Shown here: in pieces, positions 1 through 5,118 of the stretch
Layout: the number at the start of each line of letters is the position of its first letter
Position numbering within the stretch: the stretch's first letter is position 1
NCBI GenBank assembly: GCA_026418755.1
Contig: JAOAAR010000157.1
Span: 1-5,118, forward strand
Source of the DNA: Planctomycetota bacterium
GTDB lineage: Bacteria > Planctomycetota > SKW154
DNA length: 5,118 bases
Reading direction: 5' to 3'
Program-made: the position numbers and the translations under genes
Notes under the pieces: model-generated
The model's input: the letters and a program-made list of their open reading frames with translations, nothing else
What the model was told of the DNA's origin: nothing
Databases searched by the model: none

Positions 1-339
1 GCAGAATTTGTGGTTCCTGAAACCAAAGAGAAACTTTTATGTATTATCCGCGACTCGCAGAAAGGGGAAGGAGAACATGCCCAGACATTGTATTCGACAA
101 AGGTGCGTTGCGGCGGGATGCTTTATACACGAGTCAGACCGCAGGGAAGCAGCACAGCGACCACTTATGTGGTTCTCCTTGACTACGGTGACAAGAACAA
201 AAGTTGGGAGAAAAGCATAGCACCAGGACCTGAGAAAGTGACAAAACTGTTTATGATGTGGGACAGATACTACGATGAGAAATTTGAAGGCGAAGAGGAC
301 CCTGAAGAAGGAGAGCCACCTGAGCCTCCGGAGGATTAA
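1..339 (+). CDS. Hypothetical protein, C-terminal part (5' end outside window)
   Basis: The frame is open from the first base of the window and ends at a TAA at 337-339, giving 112 visible residues. A GTG at 10 could be a start, but nothing upstream is visible to support a ribosome site, so I treat the gene as 5'-partial. I recognise no family. The first 90 or so visible residues look like a compact mixed alpha/beta segment: a charged helix-like start, a region with 'RCGGMLYTRV', then a hydrophobic strand 'TYVVLLDYGDK' and an aromatic stretch 'FMMWDRYYDEKF'. The last 18 or so residues are almost only Glu, Asp, Pro and Gly, a disordered acidic tail. No membrane segment, metal-binding cluster or catalytic motif is evident. 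It is convergent with the LUD-domain gene, 8 bases between the stops. Coding status is supported by the open frame and the plausible protein composition; function is unknown. Confidence 0.6.
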   Translation, partial: AEFVVPETKEKLLCIIRDSQKGEGEHAQTLYSTKVRCGGMLYTRVRPQGSSTATTYVVLLDYGDKNKSWEKSIAPGPEKVTKLFMMWDRYYDEKFEGEEDPEEGEPPEPPED

Positions 340-347
340 ACCGCCTT

Positions 348-965
348 TCAAAACCCCAAATCAGAATCTATTAAAATGACGGTAATTCTTCCTTTTTCGA
401 CCTGGCGTGCGATGACAGAGTAAATGTTACAAATTCGCTGTGGATGGTTGCAGTTACTGCATTTTCCATCTTTAACGCAAGGAGGATTAACACCGAACCG
501 TTTTGCATTCTTTGGAGCGACCACATCGTAAATCCGTTTGAATCCAGCCTCAATATTTTTGACAAGTTTATTGCGTCCAACTAGAAGTATGACTTTTGAA
601 GGACCGAATGCAAGTGCAGCAACACGGTTACCGAAGCCATCAATATTCACCAGTTCCCCGTCTTCGGTTACCGCATTCGTTCCTGTGACAAAAAAGTCAG
701 CGGTTAAGCCTTGCTTTCGCCGTCTGATGTTCTCTTCCCGAGAAATTCCTGCTTCATACTGGTCAAACAGCCTGTATTTTCCGTTACGGAGCGCATCAAG
801 CAGACCCACCTGTTGAACAGTAACAGAACCGCCTAGCCCAACGCTTGCACCTTCAGGAATCAGTGAAAGAGCCAGTTTGCGTGCCTCATCACCACTTGCA
901 ACAATATGAACATCGAAATTGTTCTTCCGAAGCGCTTCTGCAACCTTTTCAAGTTTCTCTTTCAT
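348..965 (-). CDS. LUD domain protein (LutC/DUF162 family)
   Basis: This 205-residue protein belongs to the LUD (lactate-utilisation, DUF162/YkgG) family, related to LutC and to the N-terminal part of LutB. Seen in the sequence: the glycine-rich 'VGLGGSVTV' (residues 42-50), 'TGTNAVTEDGEL' followed by 'NIDGFGNRVAAL' (about 94-117), and 'VGRNKLV' (129-135), all family hallmarks. A C-terminal cluster C163-x5-C169-x2-C172-x6-C179 resembles that of stand-alone LUD proteins of anaerobes and could bind metal. No signal peptide or membrane segment is present, so it is likely cytoplasmic. The open frame extends upstream to an ATG at 1022, but that start would overlap the preceding gene by 40 bases. 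The ATG at 965 has GGGAGGA in front of it and begins where family members usually begin, so I chose it. It is second in an operon behind the RNase HII-like gene. No lutA or lutB is next to it, so a lactate role is not supported; the exact substrate is unknown. Confidence 0.9.
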   Translation of the reverse strand: MKEKLEKVAEALRKNNFDVHIVASGDEARKLALSLIPEGASVGLGGSVTVQQVGLLDALRNGKYRLFDQYEAGISREENIRRRKQGLTADFFVTGTNAVTEDGELVNIDGFGNRVAALAFGPSKVILLVGRNKLVKNIEAGFKRIYDVVAPKNAKRFGVNPPCVKDGKCSNCNHPQRICNIYSVIARQVEKGRITVILIDSDLGF

Positions 966-974
966 ATAAAGATG

Positions 975-981
975 TCCTCCC
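975..981 (-). promoter_or_regulatory. Shine-Dalgarno site deciding the LUD protein start
   Basis: Read on the minus strand this is GGGAGGA, nine bases before the ATG at 965-963. It lies between the stop of the upstream gene (TAG at 985-983) and that ATG. The alternative ATG at 1022 has only a weak purine run before it. This favours the shorter 205-residue product. Confidence 0.75.
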
Positions 982-982
982 A

Positions 983-1861
983 CTATGCTATTCTTATCAA
1001 TTGTTCTTTTGAAATCCGCCATTCATCCAATCTCTTCTCTATCTGTCTTATAAACTCCTTGGTGCGCCTATCCCGATAACCGCTGACTTGCACTTCTTCG
1101 CCCAATCGCTCGCCGAAATATTTGCACAGACAATGGAGAAACAGTTCGCGGAGATATTTGCTAAATATGGAAGCAAGCGAAACAGGGGGCTCGGTCAAAT
1201 CGGCTGCGGTCTTAATGCAAAACCAGACAATCCTATCTTTCTGAACGAATCTGTATTCAGAGCAGTTTTGCGTCTCACGGACAGCATCAGGAAGTTTTTG
1301 AAAAAGTTCCCACAGATGGGCTGCATAAAAACGGCGTGAGCCAAGCCTGTCTATTAAAAAAAGAACATCCTCTTTTGTCTTCTCCAAAACCGCCCGTATA
1401 TGCCCTTTGAGAAGACTCCATAAAAGTTCCGCTTTGTTAGGGGTCTCTAAGTAGAGGTGGTTGAACTTCTGCTCAGAGAAATAAAGCGATGTAGCGCCTC
1501 TGAAACGCACTTCTCCAGACGCAGAAGATAGAATAGAAACAGGCTCAAGCGAAGATAGAGTGCTCAACGGCAGTTTAACCGTTGGGTCCCAGTAAAACGG
1601 AGGTTCTCCATATTCCGCAACCGCCTTAAGATAGGAGCCTGATGTAGTACTTTCAGGGTAGAGAGAACGAACAGGTTGTTCAAGACGGTGGAGCGTTTTT
1701 CTGCCGTTGTAGAGGACTTTACTGTCTTTGATGGGAAATGGAGAAGAGAGAAGAGAATTGGTAAGGGATGTTGGCTCAAGCGACTCAAACTCCACTCGGC
1801 TTGAAACAAGGGGGCCAAGAAGTGGAGCATATCCTGCTTCATCTATCGCAACAATCCGCAT
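983..1861 (-). CDS. Divergent RNase HII-like protein (RNase H fold)
   Basis: The 292-residue product resembles the RNase H2 (HII/HIII) superfamily, enzymes that cut RNA in RNA-DNA hybrids using acidic residues and metal ions. Seen: 'IDEAGYAPLLGPLV' (residues 6-19), matching the DEAG...GP motif with D7 and E8; 'KDSKVL' (45-50), matching the DSK-L motif; 'LIDRLGSRRFY' (169-179), placing D171 at the third acidic position; and 'ADLTEPPVSLASIFSKYLRE' (220-239), with D221 and the AS-I-K helix of the family. The C-terminal 'SGYRDRRTKEFI' (260-271) resembles the terminal motif of a planctomycete-type subfamily. The GRG of canonical RNase HII is replaced by G10-Y11-A12. About 110 residues between motifs two and three exceed the usual spacing, suggesting an insertion. 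The frame opens at a TTG at 1918, but that codon lies inside the -35 element; the ATG at 1861 is downstream of the promoter and begins directly at the first strand. It is first in an operon with the LUD gene. Activity is inferred, not shown. Confidence 0.75.
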   Translation of the reverse strand: MRIVAIDEAGYAPLLGPLVSSRVEFESLEPTSLTNSLLSSPFPIKDSKVLYNGRKTLHRLEQPVRSLYPESTTSGSYLKAVAEYGEPPFYWDPTVKLPLSTLSSLEPVSILSSASGEVRFRGATSLYFSEQKFNHLYLETPNKAELLWSLLKGHIRAVLEKTKEDVLFLIDRLGSRRFYAAHLWELFQKLPDAVRETQNCSEYRFVQKDRIVWFCIKTAADLTEPPVSLASIFSKYLRELFLHCLCKYFGERLGEEVQVSGYRDRRTKEFIRQIEKRLDEWRISKEQLIRIA

Positions 1862-1889
1862 ACAATTCTTCTCTTCCTTGTCATCGAAA

Positions 1890-1918
1890 ATTTTACAGAT
1901 AAGAATCTGCTGTATCAA
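1890..1918 (-). promoter_or_regulatory. Sigma70-type promoter of the RNase HII-like/LUD operon
   Basis: On the minus strand, TTGATA (1918-1913) and TAAAAT (1895-1890) are separated by exactly 17 bases, each differing from consensus at one position. Transcription would start near 1883, leaving a leader of about 22 bases before the ATG at 1861. A perfect 5-base dyad lies in the spacer at 1896-1909. Confidence 0.65.
1896..1909. repeat. Inverted repeat CAGAT-AAGA-ATCTG in promoter spacer
   Basis: Two perfect five-base arms surround a four-base centre. The element fills most of the spacer between the -35 and -10 boxes of the minus-strand promoter, a place where a bound repressor would block polymerase. 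I recognise no known operator in it, and arms this short can occur by chance. Confidence 0.35.
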
Positions 1919-1941
1919 TTCATATCAAGTTTATCCAGTTC

Positions 1942-1961
1942 CACATCTCAAAAATGTGAGA
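1942..1961. repeat. Overlapping short dyads between the divergent promoters
   Basis: CACAT (1942-1946) pairs with ATGTG (1954-1958), and TCTCA (1946-1950) pairs with TGAGA (1957-1961), so two nested dyads share the same 20 bases. They sit between the -35 boxes of the two divergent promoters, about 10 bases upstream of the recG -35. This is a possible regulator site, but arms are short and AT-rich, so chance is a real alternative. Confidence 0.3.
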
Positions 1962-1971
1962 AGAGTTTTCT

Positions 1972-1999
1972 TTGACAGACCGCCTGCAAGCGATAGAAT
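1972..1999 (+). promoter_or_regulatory. Sigma70-type promoter of recG
   Basis: A perfect TTGACA (1972-1977) is followed after 16 bases by TAGAAT (1994-1999), one mismatch from TATAAT. Transcription would begin near 2006, giving a leader of about 27 bases before the recG ATG. No other strong plus-strand promoter is visible in the gap, and the downstream membrane-protein gene probably shares this transcript. Confidence 0.7.
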
Positions 2000-2026
2000 T
2001 GAGTGACGAAAAATTGATGGGTATGC

Positions 2027-2032
2027 AAGGAG
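2027..2032 (+). promoter_or_regulatory. Shine-Dalgarno sequence abutting the recG ATG
   Basis: AAGGAG ends directly before the ATG at 2033 with no spacer; the next codon, TTG at 2036, lies three bases away. An upstream in-frame TGA at 2015-2017 and the absence of any start codon between it and 2033 exclude an earlier start. The GTG at 2051 lies 18 bases from the site. The exact initiation codon is therefore slightly uncertain. Confidence 0.5.
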
Positions 2033-4069
2033 ATGTTGCTCAGCGACGAGGTGCGGTATATAAAGGGGGTAGGACCTGTAAGAGCGGAGCGTCTGGCGGT
2101 TCTGGATATCCGCACGGTTTCTGACCTTCTATTCCATCTCCCATACAGATATATTGACAGGCGAGAGAAAACGGAGATAGCGAGGCTCCGTTTGGGTGAG
2201 AGGCAGACCATAGTTGGGCGTGTTGTTGAGGCAAAGGCGGTTCCAACAAGGAGCCGCTTACACATCGTTTCGGCAACTCTTGAGGACGGAACAGGCAGAA
2301 TCGATGCGGTCTGGTTCAACCAACCTTATATCCTCGATAAGTTGAAAGAGGGAACTCTTCTCTCTGTAACAGGAAAGATGCGTCTGTGGAAGAGACCTCA
2401 AATCGCTGTGGAAGAATATGAGGTGTTGGGAGAGAGTATTAGGACAGACGAAATGCTATCTGTTTATTCTGTCACGGAAGGAGTCGGGCAGAAATTCTTA
2501 AGGAGGATTATAAGGCAAGCGCTGTCTGAAGTGCGCCCGTACATAGTGGAACATTTACCTGAGTATCTCTTAAACAAACGGAATCTGGCGAGACTGGCAG
2601 ACGCATTGTGGATGGTCCATTTTCCCGAAAGCGAAGAGGAGTTACAAATGGGGTTGAGGCGGCTCAAGTATGACGAGTTTCTCTTACTCCAGTTGATTGT
2701 CGCATCTCGCAAAAAAAGGACGAAAAACAGAACAGGAGTCCAGTTGAAAGTGACTCCGAAGATTGAAGAGCGGATATTTGCAAGAATTCCGTTTCCTTTA
2801 ACGAAAGCGCAGAAGAACGCAATTCAAGAGATAAAGAGAGACCTTACTGCGAAATATCCGATGAACAGACTTCTTCAAGGGGATGTCGGATGTGGCAAGA
2901 CAATAGTCTCCCTGTACGCTATGCTGGTGGCGGTGGCAAATGGTATGCAGGCGGCGATGATGGCTCCGACTGAAGTGTTAGCCGAGCAGCACCATCTTCT
3001 TCTGAAGAGGCTCCTTGAGGGGTCAAAATTGAAAATCGGCTGTTTGACGGCAAGCACAGAGAGCAAGGAAACGCTTCTTAGGATGGTGGCAAACGGAGAC
3101 ATACAAATTCTGGTTGGAACTCACGCTCTGTTCAGTGAAGGGGTGTGTTTTAAGAATCTCGCACTCGTAGTGATAGATGAGCAGCAGAAGTTCGGAGTAG
3201 AGCAACGGCTGAAACTACTCGAAAAAGCGCAGGCGCCCAACCTTCTTACTATGACAGCCACGCCTATTCCACGCTCTCTGGCTCTCACTATCTTTGGAGA
3301 CACTGATGTTTCGCTCATAGACAAAATGCCACCAGGCAGAATCCCTCCTAAGACGAGTTTCTTGTCTAAAAACGAGTTTGAAGAAGCGGTAGAATTTGTG
3401 CGTCAAAGGCTGAGAAAAGGAGAACAGGCATTTGTTGTCTGCCCTTCGATTGAAGATATTGACGAAAATCAGAGAGGCGCCATTTCAGCCTTCAAAGATT
3501 GGAAAGAGAAGATGAAAGGGTATGGAACGGTTGAACTCTTACACGGAAAGATGCCTCCTGAAAAAAGGGACATCATAATGGAGAGATTCCGTGCTGCAAA
3601 GATTGGTCTTCTTGTAGCAACAACAGTAATTGAAGTAGGAGTCGATGTTGTAAACGCAACGGTAATGGTGATCGAGAATGCACAGAGGTTTGGACTAGCG
3701 CAACTTCATCAACTGCGAGGAAGAATCGGAAGAAGTACAAAACCCTCTTGGTGTATTCTAACAGGAGACATCAGCACAGAGGAGGCGAGAAAAAGAATTC
3801 AGGTTCTTTTGGACACAAATGATGGATTCAAAATAGCAGAAGAGGATTTGAGGATGCGTGGACCTGGAGAATTCTTCGGTGAAAAGCAGTCTGGACTTCC
3901 CGACTTGAAAATCGCAGACCTTATAAACGATTATCCTCTACTGGTGGAAGCCCGAGAGGATGCGCAAGAGTTACTCCAAGAGGGAAAGATGAACGAGAGA
4001 GAAGAATCCATTTTACGCAAGTGGGTAATGGAAAAAACTGGCTCAAAGTGGAGATTTTTAATTCAATGA
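2033..4069 (+). CDS. recG: ATP-dependent DNA helicase RecG
   Basis: RecG is a superfamily 2 helicase that reverses stalled replication forks, migrates Holliday junctions and removes R-loops and D-loops in the cytoplasm. The 678 residues are a normal length for the family (E. coli about 693). Domain order is complete: an N-terminal 'IKGVGPVRAERL' helix-hairpin region (10-21), an OB-fold wedge (about 58-133), and helicase domain 1 with 'LTKAQ' (256-260), Walker A 'GDVGCGKT' (283-290), 'APTEVLAEQH' (311-320), 'IDEQQKFGVEQR' (381-392) and 'TATPIPR' (408-414). Helicase domain 2 follows, with 'ATTVIEVGVDV' (529-539) and 'QLRGRIGR' (560-567). The C-terminal TRG-type motif is 'EEDLRMRGPGEFFG' (603-616). 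The Walker B box reads DEQQ where DEQH is usual. Its own promoter lies just upstream, and its TGA overlaps the next gene's ATG. No break or frameshift is visible. Only the exact start is uncertain, between ATG 2033 and nearby codons. Confidence 0.97.
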   Translation: MLLSDEVRYIKGVGPVRAERLAVLDIRTVSDLLFHLPYRYIDRREKTEIARLRLGERQTIVGRVVEAKAVPTRSRLHIVSATLEDGTGRIDAVWFNQPYILDKLKEGTLLSVTGKMRLWKRPQIAVEEYEVLGESIRTDEMLSVYSVTEGVGQKFLRRIIRQALSEVRPYIVEHLPEYLLNKRNLARLADALWMVHFPESEEELQMGLRRLKYDEFLLLQLIVASRKKRTKNRTGVQLKVTPKIEERIFARIPFPLTKAQKNAIQEIKRDLTAKYPMNRLLQGDVGCGKTIVSLYAMLVAVANGMQAAMMAPTEVLAEQHHLLLKRLLEGSKLKIGCLTASTESKETLLRMVANGDIQILVGTHALFSEGVCFKNLALVVIDEQQKFGVEQRLKLLEKAQAPNLLTMTATPIPRSLALTIFGDTDVSLIDKMPPGRIPPKTSFLSKNEFEEAVEFVRQRLRKGEQAFVVCPSIEDIDENQRGAISAFKDWKEKMKGYGTVELLHGKMPPEKRDIIMERFRAAKIGLLVATTVIEVGVDVVNATVMVIENAQRFGLAQLHQLRGRIGRSTKPSWCILTGDISTEEARKRIQVLLDTNDGFKIAEEDLRMRGPGEFFGEKQSGLPDLKIADLINDYPLLVEAREDAQELLQEGKMNEREESILRKWVMEKTGSKWRFLIQ

Positions 4070-5118
4070 CTCACCTGCCCTTATATCCATCAGATTTTCT
4101 TATTGCTTGTTCGCTGCTCCTTTTAAGCGCAACATTCTCTTGCAGCGAGTCGGTGCTCTTCGCCCTGCCTCGTTATGTTGTGCGCCGATTAGGAGAAAAC
4201 CCTCATCATCCTATAACAAGACTTTTGTCAGACCAAAGGAGGCTTCTGAGCATCCTGTTGGTAGGCAATATGTTCGTGAACCTTCTCTTTTCGGCATTTG
4301 CGCTTTTGGTAGCACTACGCTTCTTCCCCAGTTACTCCGCTTTCGTCCTGGCAGAATTAATAGCATTCGTCGCACTCGTAATATTCGGAGAAATGACACC
4401 AAAGTTTGTGGCGCTCCTCTCACCTGTGTTTATGAGCAAACTGGTTGCATACCCGCTCCTTTACATCTCCTTTATCTTGCGCATACCTGCAAAAGTGTTG
4501 GACAAAACGGCACGACTGTTCACCTCTCCTCTGGCACGCCGAGTTAAAAAAGGAGAAGATGATAGACTCATCTCCCTTATCCGTGGCGCAGAACAAGACA
4601 GAATCATAGACCCCTATGAAGCCCAACTTTTAGGTCAGATTCTCCGTCTTCGTGACAAAAGAGTCAGACAGATTGTAACACCGAGAATGCGTGTCGTAGG
4701 ATGTGACATCAACACTCCCCGCTCTGATATTCTCAAGATCCTCCAAGAGACAGGCTATCGCAAACTACCTGTCTTTGACAAAGATATCGAAAACATTCTC
4801 GGAATCTTGCACGCAAAAGATATATACCTATACCCTCATCTGGAAGTCAAGGAACTTATAAGGAAACCTATTTTCGTTCCTGATCGCCAACCGCTGGATC
4901 TGTTTCTGCGAACTCTTATCGCTCGTAGCGAGACTCATGCCATAGTTGTTGACGAATACGGCTCAGTAGTCGGACTTGCCACCCTCGAAGATGCAGTCGA
5001 GGAAATCATAGGAGAGATTGAAGACGAGCACGACCGTTCACAAGCAAAAATACAGTTTCTCGAAACAGGGCGATATCTTGTAAGTGGAGAGTGCGACATC
5101 GGGATATGGGAACAGGTC
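4066..5118 (+). CDS. CNNM/CorC (HlyC)-type membrane protein, 3' end outside window
   Basis: The frame from ATG 4066 stays open to the window end, giving 351 residues without a stop. It matches the DUF21-CBS-CorC architecture of CNNM/CorC/HlyC proteins, linked to magnesium or other divalent cation transport. Seen: hydrophobic segments at about 11-34, 59-84, 92-108 and 119-140, forming the DUF21 membrane domain; 'GNMFVNLLFSA' (67-77) and 'FGEMTPKFVA' (107-116), the conserved GN-xx-N and GE-xx-PK motifs; and a cytoplasmic CBS pair from about 200 to 318 with 'TPRMRVV', 'YRKLPVFDKD' and 'HAIVVDEYGSVVGLATLEDA'. The start of the CorC_HlyC domain follows from about 328. The ATG overlaps the recG stop as ATGA, with GGAG 12 bases upstream, suggesting translational coupling. 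The start is supported because the first helix begins within the expected ten residues. The transported ion cannot be told from sequence. Confidence 0.93.
   Translation, partial: MTHLPLYPSDFLIACSLLLLSATFSCSESVLFALPRYVVRRLGENPHHPITRLLSDQRRLLSILLVGNMFVNLLFSAFALLVALRFFPSYSAFVLAELIAFVALVIFGEMTPKFVALLSPVFMSKLVAYPLLYISFILRIPAKVLDKTARLFTSPLARRVKKGEDDRLISLIRGAEQDRIIDPYEAQLLGQILRLRDKRVRQIVTPRMRVVGCDINTPRSDILKILQETGYRKLPVFDKDIENILGILHAKDIYLYPHLEVKELIRKPIFVPDRQPLDLFLRTLIARSETHAIVVDEYGSVVGLATLEDAVEEIIGEIEDEHDRSQAKIQFLETGRYLVSGECDIGIWEQV

Noticed and set aside
325..347. Palindrome CCTCCGGAGG at 325-334 as a terminator between the convergent genes
   Set aside because: It has no loop, is inside the coding region, and no U-run follows on either strand.
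330..490. Repeated GGAGGATTAA at 330-339 and 481-490
   Set aside because: Only ten bases are shared, both copies lie inside coding sequence on opposite coding strands, and there is no further copy or structure; chance is sufficient.
1862..1918. Extended N terminus of the RNase HII-like protein from TTG 1918
   Set aside because: The TTG is part of the -35 element and the -10 box lies downstream of it, so a transcript from that promoter would not contain this start.
1919..2319. Minus-strand open frame at 1948-2319 across the recG start
   Set aside because: It runs antisense through the recG promoter and N-terminal region, has a composition unlike a real protein, and resembles no family.
4107..4547. 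Plus-strand open frame of 146 codons
   Set aside because: It lies in a different frame over the CNNM/CorC coding region, whose membrane and CBS motifs are unmistakable; the Arg/Pro/Cys-rich product looks like a shadow translation.
1..5118. Mobile element, CRISPR array, tRNA, rRNA or riboswitch
   Set aside because: I saw no spaced direct repeats, terminal inverted repeats, transposase or integrase motifs, or conserved RNA cores; the gaps between genes are too short apart from the 171-base promoter region.

Overview
The window holds five bacterial protein-coding genes packed tightly around one divergent control region. Introns are absent, ATG starts have purine-rich ribosome sites, promoters are sigma70-like, and genes overlap or lie a few bases apart. 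By eye the base composition is moderate, neither very AT-rich nor very GC-rich. The lineage cannot be fixed from this sequence. A 'DEAGY..xLGPLV' ribonuclease-H2-like protein is a type I associate with planctomycete-like and other deep bacterial genomes, and the LUD protein with its C-terminal cysteine cluster resembles versions from anaerobes, so an uncultured or deep-branching bacterium, perhaps anaerobic, is a reasonable guess only.

Left part: positions 1-339 (+) are the C-terminal end of an unrecognised protein with a very acidic, proline-rich tail. It runs convergently, with 8 bases between stops, into a two-gene minus-strand operon. That operon is transcribed from about 1883 down to 348: first a divergent RNase HII-like protein (983-1861), then, after 17 bases, a LUD-domain (LutC/DUF162-type) protein (348-965). 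For both genes the longest open frame starts too far upstream. A promoter (TTGATA-17-TAAAAT) and a strong Shine-Dalgarno sequence point to the internal ATGs at 1861 and 965.

Middle: positions 1862-2032 (171 bases) are a back-to-back promoter region. It has a near-consensus minus-strand promoter, a near-consensus plus-strand promoter (TTGACA-16-TAGAAT), and short dyads between or inside them that could be operators.

Right part: recG (2033-4069, +) encodes a full-length 678-residue branch-migrating helicase. Its stop overlaps, as ATGA, the start of a CNNM/CorC (HlyC)-type membrane protein with a CBS pair (4066 to the window end, truncated there).

Functionally, the divergent region joins two nucleic-acid proteins: RecG, which remodels stalled forks and R-loops, and a putative RNase H2-fold protein that may act on RNA in DNA. 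A functional link is an inference from position only. I see no mobile element, CRISPR array, tRNA, rRNA or prophage signature. The most notable item is the unusual RNase HII relative, which keeps the acidic catalytic positions but lacks the GRG substrate-recognition motif. I found no clear new multi-gene system.
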